The position numbers and the translations under genes were made by a program. Shown piece after piece: positions 1 to 7,940 of a stretch of DNA of 64,000 bases. The notes beneath the pieces were generated by a model. It searched no databases, was not told where the DNA came from, and was given only the letters and a program-made list of their open reading frames with translations. Position 1 is the first letter of the stretch. Each line of letters begins with the position of its first letter. The stretch covers positions 1 through 64,000 of the forward strand of contig NZ_NHMK01000022.1 of NCBI RefSeq assembly GCF_002198095.1, written 5' to 3'. This stretch comes from Deinococcus indicus. Lineage in GTDB: Bacteria > Deinococcota > Deinococci > Deinococcales > Deinococcaceae.

Positions 1-726
1 GAGGGGGATGACGGTCCGGATCGCTCGGTGGAGGGAGAGGCTCCTGTTTCGTCGCCCTCTTCGGAATATGCGCGACCAGCCCTTCCATCTCAGCCAAGGC
101 ACGACATGCCCGCGTGTCGTACCCACGGTCCAGAAGCAGATGACGCTGTTCCTCCTCCTCAGGAGGAGGAACAGCGATGACCACAGCATCCAGGACGTCC
201 ATCAGCATCTTGCTGTCATGCCGGTTCGCTCCAGACAGCACCACGGCGAGTGGAATTCCTTTGGCATCTGTCAGCAGCGTGCGTTTACAGCCTGCTTTGC
301 CTCGGTCGGTGGGATTGCTGCCCGTCGCTTCGGACGCTCCGAGGGCCCCCTTTTTCCGAGGGGAGCTTTGACGATGCTTCCATCAGCGGCTTGCCATTCC
401 CAGTCGATCCCGAGCTCCTGGTCATATTCTTCCAGCACGATTGCCCAGGCCGCGCGTAAGCATCCGTGCTCGACCCAGGCAGTGAACCGTTCGTGGACCG
501 TGGATTTTGGGCCGTAGCGACGTGGGAGTTGGCTCCACTGACTACCGGTTCTGGCGAGCCAGATCAACCCGTTGAAAATGGCGCGGGCGTCCCGTGGGGG
601 ACGCCCACTTTTCTTTCTGGGTTTGTCGATGACCAGGACTGGAGCCAGACGAATCCAGAGCTCATCCGGCACTTCCCAAAGGGTGTCCTGAGCGTTGATT
701 TGATCTTGGTGCTGTTGCGTCGTCAC
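1..726 (-). mobile_element. IS5-family transposase, two frames joined by a likely -1 frameshift, cut by window edge
   Basis: The first frame (726 to 271) begins MTTQQHQDQ and carries the IS5-type N-terminal region (ELWIRLAPVL, RDARAIFNGLIW, GSQWSQLP) and the first catalytic Asp in AADGSIVKAPLG. It then stops. The next frame continues the same protein (GSNPTDRGKAGCKRTLLTD, NRHDSKM, LLLDRGYD with the second Asp) to base 1, where the window ends before the Glu. The frames meet at a run of five A and five G on the coding strand (346-355 on the plus strand), a typical slippage site for two-frame IS5 transposases. I infer programmed frameshifting, though a simple mutation is possible. The terminal repeat probably starts GAGCCTATCCGG, ending near 761. 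The element abuts the stop codon of the next gene. Confidence 0.85.
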
Positions 727-761
727 TGCAGCTCAGTACACCATATTTTCCGGATAGGCTC

Positions 762-1184
762 TTACCGGCGTGGGATGGTAAATCCTGCGCTCCAGAGCGT
801 AATCTCCTGAGTCTGGAAAGCGGCAGGGACACGAAACAGTTGGAAGTTAGTCTTCACGCGGTATCGCCCTGGCGGTACCGCAGCCAGATTCCAGGGGAGC
901 GTCTTCTGGAATACCGTTGCGCTACTGCGGGCAGGCACCTGAATCCAGCGATAGGTACTTTGGCATGCCGCGTCGGTTGACGGGTCAACCCGCACAGCTT
1001 TCCCAGCTCCATTGACCAGAGACACTTCAAAGGTGCAGGCATATGCCGCCCGAAAGGGGAGATTCCGCGCATTCTTCAGGGTGTACTGGTAAGTGAGCGC
1101 ATTTCCATGCTGCGTCACTTGCAGATGGGCTGTGATGTCCGGAGAAGTCTGAACGCCTGACAGGGCGCTCAGGCCACAGGATCC
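762..1184 (-). pseudogene. 5'-truncated lipoprotein-like gene with BsuPI-like beta-sandwich
   Basis: From about 1184 the frame reads SCGLSALSGVQTSPDITAH and runs to FTIPRR at 762. The Cys near the start followed by a Ser/Thr-rich linker looks like the mature end of a lipoprotein that has lost its signal peptide: an in-frame TAG lies directly upstream and no start codon precedes it. A GTG at 1118 could start a 118-residue protein. The body (YQYTLKNARNLPF, TVFQKTLPWNL, PPGRYRVKTNF) resembles the intracellular proteinase inhibitor (BsuPI) fold. The stop TAA sits exactly at the IS border, so the C-terminus may also have been cut by the insertion. I read it as a broken gene. Confidence 0.55.
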
Positions 1185-1325
1185 TCTCTAGAAGAGTTGT
1201 GAACATTTCAGTTCCTATTTAAACAGCAGCCTGCCCCGGCGAAGCCCTGCCCCGCCCGGAAGCCGTCCGAGAAGGCCGCGCCTGCCCAGACCCCCGCTCC
1301 GGCACCTTCCCGGCCTGCTGGTGGG

Positions 1326-1568
1326 GTGACGCTGCCTGCCTGGAACGGTGGGACGGCCAGCCGGAACGGAGGCAAGAACCCGAACCTGGGCACGCGCGTG
1401 CGACCGGAGCTGAAGGCGGCGCTCGATCAGCTGGTCTACGGCCTGAAGCAGCAGGGCTGGCCGGTGGATCACCATCACGTCGTGGAGCTGCTCGAACCCC
1501 TGCTCGACCAGGAAGGCGTCGAGCGGATCATCGCGGAACTGCCCTCCCGCCTGGGCCGCCGCGACTGA
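1326..1568 (+). CDS. Small basic protein with helical C-terminal domain, possibly 5'-truncated
   Basis: An 80-residue protein from a GTG start. It contains RVRPELKAALDQLVYGLKQ and VVELLEPLLDQEGVERI, a short helical pattern seen in small plasmid-encoded DNA-binding or partition-accessory proteins. I do not recognise the family. The open frame continues upstream through a Pro/Ala/Lys-rich segment to about 1215, ending in a stop at about 1198 with no start codon. The native protein was therefore probably longer and has lost its 5' end at the same place where the opposing lipoprotein-like gene lost its own. No ribosome-binding site is obvious before the GTG. Confidence 0.5.
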   Translation: MTLPAWNGGTASRNGGKNPNLGTRVRPELKAALDQLVYGLKQQGWPVDHHHVVELLEPLLDQEGVERIIAELPSRLGRRD

Positions 1569-1658
1569 CAGACAGATCCCGGACCTGGGGGAACTCAAAG
1601 ACGACACGCCACCAACCACCTCCCAGGACGCAGATCATCCATACACTGGGGCGTTCCC

Positions 1659-3062
1659 ATGAGACCATCTCCTACCCCGCCACAGAGCATCAGGCCAGCC
1701 AGAACCTTCCTTTCCAGGCTCAACCCCCCACAACTCATTGCCTTATCGTTCGCCGTTGCCATCCTCATCGGCGGCCTCCTCCTCTCACTGCCGGTCATGC
1801 ATGGCCTCAACGACGACGGCACCCGCCGCAGCGTCAACTTCCTCCAGGCCCTGTTCACCGCCACCAGCGCCCTGTGCGTCACCGGCCTGAACGTCATCGA
1901 CCCCGCCAAGGACTTCAACCGCCTCGGACAGTTGACCATCATGCTGCTCATCCAGATCGGCGGCCTGGGCATCATCACGTTCGGTACGTCCTTCGCGCTC
2001 ATCGCCCGCCGACGCGTCAACTTCACGGACCGCATCCGTCTCGCACAGCAGGTCGGCGCCTTCAGCGCCGGCAGCGTTCTCGGGTTGATCCGCAGCATCT
2101 TCATCTACACCTTCGTCATCGAGGGCGTCGGGGCGCTCCTGTTGGCCTTCCGTTTCGTTCCGCAGGAAGGCTGGGCTGACGGCCTGTTCTTCAGCGTGTT
2201 CCACTCGATCAGCGCCTTCAACAACGCCGGGTTCGCGCTGTACAGCAATAACCTGATGAATTTCGTGGGTGACCCGCTCGTCAGTGGCGTCATCGCCCTC
2301 TTGATCATCCTGGGCGGGATGGGCTTCCTGGTGCAGCTCAACGTGATCGCGCATCTTCGCAATCCGCGCCGCCACCGGCTGATGGTGCACAGCAAGCTGG
2401 TGCTGACCATGATGACCGCGCTGCTCGTGATCGGCACGCTGACGTACCTGCTGTTGGAATGGAACAATCCCAGGACGCTCGGCCCACTGGACTTCGGCAC
2501 GAAACTCCTGGCGAGCTTCTTCCAGAGTGTGACGACCCGCACGGCCGGGTTCAACACGCTGGATTACGGCGCGATGACGCTGACGACGCTGTTCATGACG
2601 ATCCTGCTGATGTTCATCGGCGCGAACCCCGGCGGGACGGGTGGGGGCATCAAGACGAGCACGTTCTACGTGATGATGGCGTCTGCCTGGAGCATGGTGC
2701 GTGGGCGGCGTGACACGACCCTGTTCCGCCGCCGCATCGATACCAACACGGTGCTGCGGGCCATGACGGTGGGCCTGCTGAGCATCGGGCTGGTGAACGT
2801 GATGTTCGTGCTGATGCTGGTGTTCAACACGAATGAGGAGATTCTGTTCATTCAGTTGTTCTTCGAATCGGTGAGTGCGTTCGCGACGGTGGGCCTGTCG
2901 ATGAATGCCACGCCGCTGTTGAACGCGAATCAGCACCTGGTGCTGATTCTGCTGATGTTCCTGGGCCGGATCGGGCCGCTCACCTTCGCCGTGGCCTTCA
3001 GCCGGCCGGAGAAAGGGGAGCTGGTGCGTTATCCGGCAGACAAAGACATCCTGATCGGTTGA
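1659..3062 (+). CDS. ktrB: KtrB/TrkH-family potassium uptake membrane subunit (copy 1)
   Basis: 467 residues, the usual KtrB size. The four selectivity-filter segments of the K+ channel-like fold are visible: TGLN (75-78), NNAGF (188-192), TAGFN (295-299) and TVGLS (410-414), each between paired membrane helices. The conserved GANPGGTGGGIKT loop is at about 321-333. KtrB works in the inner membrane with the cytoplasmic nucleotide-binding KtrA/TrkA ring, but no ktrA is adjacent, so the partner must be encoded elsewhere. A second KtrB follows 500 bp downstream on the same strand. The ATG at 1659 has no good Shine-Dalgarno sequence. Confidence 0.93.
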   Translation: MRPSPTPPQSIRPARTFLSRLNPPQLIALSFAVAILIGGLLLSLPVMHGLNDDGTRRSVNFLQALFTATSALCVTGLNVIDPAKDFNRLGQLTIMLLIQIGGLGIITFGTSFALIARRRVNFTDRIRLAQQVGAFSAGSVLGLIRSIFIYTFVIEGVGALLLAFRFVPQEGWADGLFFSVFHSISAFNNAGFALYSNNLMNFVGDPLVSGVIALLIILGGMGFLVQLNVIAHLRNPRRHRLMVHSKLVLTMMTALLVIGTLTYLLLEWNNPRTLGPLDFGTKLLASFFQSVTTRTAGFNTLDYGAMTLTTLFMTILLMFIGANPGGTGGGIKTSTFYVMMASAWSMVRGRRDTTLFRRRIDTNTVLRAMTVGLLSIGLVNVMFVLMLVFNTNEEILFIQLFFESVSAFATVGLSMNATPLLNANQHLVLILLMFLGRIGPLTFAVAFSRPEKGELVRYPADKDILIG

Positions 3063-3201
3063 AGTAGACACCGCGCCGTGCCATCAGCATTGACCGGAAT
3101 GGAATCCGGAAGCGTATTCCTGGTCGGGTGGCCTGTCTCTTCTGGTCAACTGGCCGGGTGTTCCGCCATCCGGCGAATAGAGGTGACGCAGCACAACGAT
3201 C

Positions 3202-3561
3202 ATGCTGCTGACCATGATGCTTTTCGTACGGTCGCGCCGTCCTCTGACAGGTGGCGGCTCGGTGCGATGGTTGATGGCTGCGCTGCTTGCTCCTCTGGTC
3301 TGGCAGCTCCTGTTCCCAACCGATAACCGACCCTCTACGACACGCCAGTTGGACCGATGCATGTCCGCTATGGCCACCGCGCCAGGTATTGACGGCTATC
3401 GCATCATCCCCTCAACCTTACAGCTGCGCAGTCAGACAGTGACCGTCGAATTTGGGGCGCGGCGCAGCAGTGAGAAAGGATGGAACAACGGCGAACTGAT
3501 TCGGATTCACTGCACTGCAAATGCAGAACACGCCACCCTGCGGTTCCTTTCGGGGACCTGA
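3202..3561 (+). CDS. Small membrane-anchored protein between two ktrB genes
   Basis: 119 residues of unknown family. An N-terminal basic stretch and one hydrophobic segment (WLMAALLAPLVWQLLF, about 23-38) predict a single membrane anchor. The rest (GYRIIPSTLQLRSQTVTVEFGAR and a Cys near position 103) would face outside or the periplasm. Its TGA at 3559-3561 lies two bases before the TTG start of the second KtrB, suggesting translational coupling and a role with that transporter. The base composition is less GC-extreme than the first ktrB, matching the second. The function is unknown. Confidence 0.6.
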   Translation: MLLTMMLFVRSRRPLTGGGSVRWLMAALLAPLVWQLLFPTDNRPSTTRQLDRCMSAMATAPGIDGYRIIPSTLQLRSQTVTVEFGARRSSEKGWNNGELIRIHCTANAEHATLRFLSGT

Positions 3562-3563
3562 CG

Positions 3564-4940
3564 TTGAGACTGGACCGTGCTGAACAACTGAGGCGCGCAG
3601 CGGCCCGGCGTGGCGTCACGCGTCATCCGGGGCGACTGCTGGTGATCGGCGTGATTGGACTGATTCTCTTTGGAACTGCAGGATTCATGCACCCCGCTGC
3701 TCAGGGGGGCGCTACGCTGCCCTGGGTAGATGCCCTGCTGCTGGCCACCAGTGCCGTCTGCACGACTGGGCTAAGTAGTGTCAATGTGGCCGAGGTCCTG
3801 AGCCCGACTGGGCAGGTATGGTTGACACTGTTGATTGAGATAGGCGCCCTGGCGCTACTGGTAATCGCATTGGGATTCGTGGGCCTGGGGCGTCAGGGTG
3901 CTGTCGCTCGGGTGAGTGTGTCCGCCGAACTGGGTCTGGGCGTAGTGCATCATTTGCCGGGGCTGGTACAGCGTGTACTGGGGTTGGCCGTTGGCGTGCA
4001 ATTGGTGGGGTTGGTTCTGTTGCTGCCTGACATGGTGGCTCTGGAAGGATGGGACCGGGGAGGCCGCTATGCCCTCATGCACACCGTGATGGCATTCGGC
4101 AACGCAGGGTTCGGATTATGGCCTGACGGCGTGGTCCGTCTGTCTTCCCTGTCTCTCATGACGTTAATGGTCCTGGTCATCGTGGGGGGCCTGGGTTTTG
4201 TGATACTCGACGAATTGGGCGGTCGTGTACGTACGCGGTTGACGAGGGCGCGTCCGTCCAGGCTCTCCACTATGAGTCGTGTGGGGCTGGGCATGACAGG
4301 CGCGCTCCTGCTGTTCGGTTGGGGGGGCTTTGCGCTACTGGAGTGGAACCGTCCAGGTACGCTGGGGCAGTTTCCATGGTCTGAGCGGTTGCTGCACGCT
4401 GCCTTTCAGCCGACTGTGGCGCGCTCAGCGGGATTCGCGACAATGGATTATGGCGCTCTGGCAGCACCGACGCTGCTGTTGGTGATGGTGTTGATGTTCG
4501 TGGGAGGTAATCCCGGTTCTACGGCTGGTGGGATCAAGACGACGACAGCTGCTGTCCTTTTCGCAGCTGCCCTCGCTTCTCTTCGGGGTCGGGAGGACAC
4601 TGACCTGGCTGGTCGGCGGGTGAGTGCCGTGACGCTGATGCGTGCACTGACGGTAGTGAGCCTGGGACTCCTGAGTGTGGCGGTTGGTACGTTCGCGTTG
4701 ATGGTGACGGAAGGGAGCCGTCACCATCCCGGTGTCTTGGCGTTTGAGGCAGTGAGTGCCTTCACGACGTCTGGTCTGAGCGTGAATTTAACGCCTAACC
4801 TCTCGCCTGGCGGTAAGTTGGTGCTGGTAGTGTTGATGTTTCTGGGGCGTGTGGGTTTCTTGTCGCTGCTGTTGGCGTTCCGGTCTGCGCAGCCGTCGCT
4901 GGTTCGGCGACCTGAGGAGCGACACTTTGTGGTGGGTTAA
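3564..4940 (+). CDS. KtrB/TrkH-family potassium uptake membrane subunit (divergent copy 2)
   Basis: The TTG at 3564, two bases after the preceding stop, gives 458 residues; the frame is open further upstream but overlaps the previous gene. The four filter motifs are present in altered form: TSAVCTTGLS, FGNAGFG, RSAGFAT and FTTSGLS. The GGNPGSTAGGIKTTT loop matches the first copy. The sequence is strongly diverged from copy 1 and the codon choice is less GC-biased, so this is probably a separately acquired paralogue rather than a recent duplicate. It is likely a K+ or Na+/K+ uptake subunit needing a KtrA-like partner from elsewhere. Bases 4941-5151 downstream hold nothing recognisable. Confidence 0.88.
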   Translation: MRLDRAEQLRRAAARRGVTRHPGRLLVIGVIGLILFGTAGFMHPAAQGGATLPWVDALLLATSAVCTTGLSSVNVAEVLSPTGQVWLTLLIEIGALALLVIALGFVGLGRQGAVARVSVSAELGLGVVHHLPGLVQRVLGLAVGVQLVGLVLLLPDMVALEGWDRGGRYALMHTVMAFGNAGFGLWPDGVVRLSSLSLMTLMVLVIVGGLGFVILDELGGRVRTRLTRARPSRLSTMSRVGLGMTGALLLFGWGGFALLEWNRPGTLGQFPWSERLLHAAFQPTVARSAGFATMDYGALAAPTLLLVMVLMFVGGNPGSTAGGIKTTTAAVLFAAALASLRGREDTDLAGRRVSAVTLMRALTVVSLGLLSVAVGTFALMVTEGSRHHPGVLAFEAVSAFTTSGLSVNLTPNLSPGGKLVLVVLMFLGRVGFLSLLLAFRSAQPSLVRRPEERHFVVG

Positions 4941-5151
4941 GCAACGGTGATGGTTTGCAACGGACTGCATGACAGAAATGATGAGAAAGAGTTTCCTGCG
5001 GCCACGCCTTATCTCTGTGAAGCCTGCACATGTAAGTTCGGCTTCCTGGCCAGTAGATTCCTTGGGTGGTAGTTTGTCGGAACATCGGATCCGCTCAGTG
5101 AGTTTTATCCAGGAGAACAGGTCGTTCAGCGGGTCAGGGGTGGATGAACGT

Positions 5152-5502
5152 TCAGGGCTGGCGCAGGCGTTCCTCCTGGCGCCGGGCCTGGGCGGCGGCG
5201 TCCAGTTCGGCCTGACGGCGGGCGCGCAGGCCGGGCACGGTGAAGAACCCGAGGTGAGCGCCGGGCTGGCCGCGGTACGTGCCGGAGATCTCCAGGTCGT
5301 CGGCGGCGTAGCGGGTCACGTGCAGCGTGACGGGCTGCCCGAGGTCGGCGGGGGTGGACAGCAGCAGGGTCGGCTCCCCGGCCTGGGGGTCGGCGAAGCG
5401 CAGGACGTGCGTGATGGCGCCGGCGAGCGGGCCGGTGAAGGCGAGCTGCTGCGCGAGGCTGGGCTGGACGGCGTTGGGCTGGGCAGACTGGATCTCGGGC
5501 AT
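5152..5502 (-). CDS. Unknown small plasmid protein (116 aa)
   Basis: The start is set by GGAGGT eight bases upstream of the ATG. The sequence has an Ala/Gln-rich N-terminus, a compact beta-rich centre (ITHVLRFADPQAGEPTLLLS, PVTLHVTRYAADDLEISGTY) and a charged helical tail (RARRQAELDAAAQARRQEE). I do not recognise the family. It is the last gene of the minus-strand cluster and lies 54 bp after the 70-residue gene at 5557-5769, so it is probably co-transcribed from the element at 5770-5808. Confidence 0.7.
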   Translation of the reverse strand: MPEIQSAQPNAVQPSLAQQLAFTGPLAGAITHVLRFADPQAGEPTLLLSTPADLGQPVTLHVTRYAADDLEISGTYRGQPGAHLGFFTVPGLRARRQAELDAAAQARRQEERLRQP

Positions 5503-5556
5503 GCGGTGACCTCCGGAGCGGGGAGTGCCCCGGTTTTGACCGGGGCGGGGTGCGGT

Positions 5557-5769
5557 TCAGGCGAGGGTGATCACGACAGCCACGGTCTGGCCGTCCAGCT
5601 GGGTGCCGTACCCGGCCCACTCGGCGAGGCCTTCCTCAGGCGGCCCGGCGACCCCGTGGTCGGCACCTTCGCGGGTGGGGGCGAGCAGGACGGGTGCGTG
5701 GCCGAGGCCGCGGTCGTCGAGGGCCTGCAGGGCTTTGATCAGGTCGCGGACGGTCAGGGTGTCGTTCAT
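5557..5769 (-). CDS. Unknown small protein under a conserved 39-bp element
   Basis: 70 residues starting MNDTLTVRDLIKALQALDD, with a predicted N-terminal helix and a mostly beta remainder ending TVAVVITLA. The ATG was chosen because the 39-bp element shared by four genes ends exactly one base before it (5770-5808). No Shine-Dalgarno sequence is present, so a leaderless message is likely. The start overlaps the stop of the upstream gene (ATGA). Its N-terminus resembles MNETLTLTALRAHL of the gene at 6333-6659. The function is unknown. Confidence 0.7.
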   Translation of the reverse strand: MNDTLTVRDLIKALQALDDRGLGHAPVLLAPTREGADHGVAGPPEEGLAEWAGYGTQLDGQTVAVVITLA

Positions 5770-6269
5770 GCCTTTATGATGCCATATGATGCGGAATGGT
5801 TGGTGTGTTGAATCTGTGCCCTGCACAGCGCCAGCAGCTGCTCCCGCGCCCCGGCCAGCAATTCCGGCACCAGCGCCAGCGACGCCGGGGTCGCCGGGGT
5901 CAGCGACACGTTCAGGTTCACGACGCCCGCCGTCACTTCGAGCACGTCACCGGGCTGCCCCTGCGCCGCGCAGAACGCCAGCAGGCCCGAGAGGTGCGCC
6001 AGGGCGTCCGGCCGGTCGCCGAGGCCAGGGAAGGCCGCGTTCAGGCTGGCCCGCAGCGCCGCGTCGATCCGGGAGCGGGGCAGGTCCAGCGGGACGAGCA
6101 CGGCCAGGCGGGAGCCGCGGTGGCTGGTCACGCCGATCAGATAGGCGACCTCGCGGCCCCCCTCGTGGGTGACGGTCACGCCGCGCAGGGGCTCGCCGGG
6201 CGCGGCGCAGAACGAACCGGCGACCGGGGTCAGGACCGGAAACAGAATGGTGGGCGCTGGAGTGGGCAT
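5766..6269 (-). CDS. Unknown 167-aa plasmid protein
   Basis: Starts MPTPAPTILFPVL after CCGGAGG. The body alternates beta strands and helices (GVTVTHEGGREVAYLIGVTSH, GSRLAVLVPLDLPRSRIDAALRASL), with a final helical part rich in Leu and Ala. The last 15 or so codons are the conserved 39-bp upstream element of the next gene read in frame (HTNHSASYGIIKA), so the C-terminus is dictated by a regulatory sequence. It is probably transcribed with the gene at 6333-6659. I do not recognise it. Confidence 0.7.
   Translation of the reverse strand: MPTPAPTILFPVLTPVAGSFCAAPGEPLRGVTVTHEGGREVAYLIGVTSHRGSRLAVLVPLDLPRSRIDAALRASLNAAFPGLGDRPDALAHLSGLLAFCAAQGQPGDVLEVTAGVVNLNVSLTPATPASLALVPELLAGAREQLLALCRAQIQHTNHSASYGIIKA
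5770..5808 (-). promoter_or_regulatory. Conserved 39-bp upstream element, copy 1
   Basis: Read on the minus strand: ACACACCAA, seven variable bases, GCATCATATG, GCATCATA, five bases, then the ATG of the 70-residue gene. The same layout with identical spacing occurs at 6660-6698, 7615-7653 and 12850-12888. The distal block falls near -35, and CATCAT spans -12 to -7 relative to the start codon. Confidence 0.75.
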
Positions 6270-6332
6270 GGGGGGCCTCCGGAGGCTGGGGGAGAGGAAA
6301 GAACCGGGGGCGCGGGTGCGCCCCCGTGGCGG

Positions 6333-6659
6333 TTACCAGATGAGCGGCACGGCGCGCAGGGCCACGCCGCTCTCGACCGACACGCCGAACAGGCCGCCGT
6401 CCGGGGCGCACACGTACACCGGCAGGGCTTCGGGGTTGGCGAGCAGGGTCAGTTCGTTGTCGATGGCGGCGAGAACGTCCTCGACCGTGGCGTCCCAGCT
6501 GGGGGCGGGGGGCTGGGCGACGAGGGTGGCGTGCTGGTGGGTGGTTTCGAGGTCGAAGCGGCCGGTGTCGCCGGAGGGGAGCAGCAGGGTGACGGTGGCG
6601 GTGCGGGGTTCGGTGGCGAGGTGGGCGCGCAGGGCGGTCAGGGTCAACGTTTCGTTCAT
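6333..6659 (-). CDS. Unknown 108-aa protein under the conserved 39-bp element
   Basis: The ATG at 6659 directly follows the conserved element at 6660-6698, with no ribosome-binding site, so a leaderless start is likely. The protein begins MNETLTLTALRAHLATEP. A strand-rich middle (TVTLLLPSGDTGRFDLETT) leads to an acidic helix (TVEDVLAAIDNELTLLA) and ends AVPLIW. The next gene starts 63 bp downstream with its own GGAGG, so the two may form one unit. Its family is unknown to me. Confidence 0.7.
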   Translation of the reverse strand: MNETLTLTALRAHLATEPRTATVTLLLPSGDTGRFDLETTHQHATLVAQPPAPSWDATVEDVLAAIDNELTLLANPEALPVYVCAPDGGLFGVSVESGVALRAVPLIW

Positions 6660-6698
6660 GGCTATATGATGCCGCTTAATGCGCCCCGCGTGGTGTGT
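6660..6698 (-). promoter_or_regulatory. Conserved 39-bp upstream element, copy 2
   Basis: Minus strand: ACACACCAC, variable GC-rich bases, GCATTAAGCG, GCATCATA, five bases, ATG at 6659. The GCAT repeats are ten bases apart, one helical turn, as expected for a protein contacting one face of the DNA or an unusual promoter. Confidence 0.75.
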
Positions 6699-6756
6699 CG
6701 AGTGTGTGTGGGACGGCAAACCCCCGCCCGGACAGAGCGGGGGCCGGACAGTGGGT

Positions 6757-7614
6757 TCAGGCGGCGTCGACCTTCACGCCGCGCGCCCAGCGGCGCACCT
6801 GCAGGCTGTCCTGATTGGCCGCTTCATACACCGGGCGCATCGCGGCGGCCCCGGGCAGCCCACGGCGGCGCGCGGCCCCTTCGCGGCTGCGGATGGCGGT
6901 CACGACGTCGAACAGGCGGTCCCACGCGGCGTTCGCCCCGGCGTAGTCGCCGCGCAGCGCGCAGACTTCCAGCCGGGCCTGCAGGGCGAAGCGCTCCTCG
7001 ACCCGGGCGCGCCAGGTGTCGCGGGCGTCCTCGGCGTCGCCCTGGAGGCGCCCGTGGCGGGCGGCGTCGGCCTCGCGGGCCCCGGCGTCGGTGCCCTGGG
7101 CGCGCAGGGCCGCCGCGACGCGGTCCCAGCCCTCGTCGGGCAGGGCGTGGGGGGCGGCCACGCCGCGCACCTTGGCGGGGGCGTCGGTTTGGGCGACGGG
7201 GGGCAGCTCGGTCTCGGCGGGCTCGGGCAGCGCGACCGGGGCGGGGGCATTGACGGGCTCGTTGACCGGCGCGACCTCTGGCTCGTCGACCGGCGCGGCC
7301 ACCGGGGCAGCGGCGTCGGTTTCGGGTGCCTGGGCGGGTTCGGCGTCGGCCTGGGCGGGCGCTTCGACGACCGGCGCGGCGTCGGCTTCCACCTCGGCGG
7401 CGGGCAGCAGGGCCTCGACGCTGGCCTGAATGCGGATGATCTTCAGTCGGCGGTTCAGCAGGGCGGGATTGCGGGTTTCGCCGGCGGTCAGGCCCGCCTC
7501 GGCTACATCAAGCAGCGTGCGGGCTTCGGCGAAGCGTCCGGCCTGGGCGGCGGTTTCGGCTTCTTCAGCGGCGGTGAGGGCTTCGGCGAGGGCGGCTTTG
7601 ATGGCTTCGTTCAT
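6757..7614 (-). CDS. Ala/Pro-rich acidic protein with helical ends (285 aa)
   Basis: Begins MNEAIKAALAEALTAAEEAE directly after the conserved element (7615-7653). Residues 1-70 form a TPR-like helical pair (GRFAEARTLLDVAEAGL, NRRLKIIRIQASVEALL). Residues 75-165 are a low-complexity acidic Ala/Pro/Glu/Val linker. Residues 170-285 are again helical and basic at the end (RSREGAARRRGLPGAAAMRP). The architecture suggests a scaffold or nucleic-acid-associated protein, but there is no recognised catalytic motif. It is first in the minus-strand series downstream of the initiator gene. Confidence 0.7.
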   Translation of the reverse strand: MNEAIKAALAEALTAAEEAETAAQAGRFAEARTLLDVAEAGLTAGETRNPALLNRRLKIIRIQASVEALLPAAEVEADAAPVVEAPAQADAEPAQAPETDAAAPVAAPVDEPEVAPVNEPVNAPAPVALPEPAETELPPVAQTDAPAKVRGVAAPHALPDEGWDRVAAALRAQGTDAGAREADAARHGRLQGDAEDARDTWRARVEERFALQARLEVCALRGDYAGANAAWDRLFDVVTAIRSREGAARRRGLPGAAAMRPVYEAANQDSLQVRRWARGVKVDAA

Positions 7615-7653
7615 AGATTTATGATGTCATTTTATGCTGGAGGTGTGGTGTGT
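7615..7653 (-). promoter_or_regulatory. Conserved 39-bp upstream element, copy 3
   Basis: Minus strand: ACACACCAC, variable bases, GCATAAAATG, ACATCATA, five bases, ATG at 7614. Between this element and the initiator stop (7654-7940) I see no gene, only a run of seven T at 7887-7893 on the plus strand and a CCCCGAAAGGGG hairpin at about 7860-7871. Confidence 0.75.
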
Positions 7654-7940
7654 TGATCGTGTGTCAAAAAACTCGCTCCCATGCGGGATTTCCTGCCGGA
7701 CAGACGCAACTGTATGCAACGACGACCGCCGCGCAGAGTCCCCACCAGGGAACCCCTGCTGGCCTGAACGCCCCCTCACCCCGGCCACCGCCTCCATGCC
7801 CTCACCTGTTGGCAGCCGTTCCCCGCAGGGATACCATGGGTGCAACGAGTACCCAAGCGCCCCGAAAGGGGAGAGGCTAGGGTCTTTTTTTATGGCTGCG
7901 ACGACCAGGCCGTCACCACTCTCCACCCGGGCTGACCGGG

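Noticed and set aside
1569..1658. c-di-AMP (ydaO-type) riboswitch before ktrB
   Set aside because: The leader is under 100 bp and none of the conserved ydaO core sequences are present.
4969..5811. 280-codon plus-strand frame
   Set aside because: Shadow of the minus-strand genes at 5152-5769; Gly/Val-rich antisense composition and no ribosome-binding site.
7654..7940. Gene between the initiator and the 285-residue protein
   Set aside because: The only open frame reads through the conserved upstream element and lacks start signals; nothing else supports coding.
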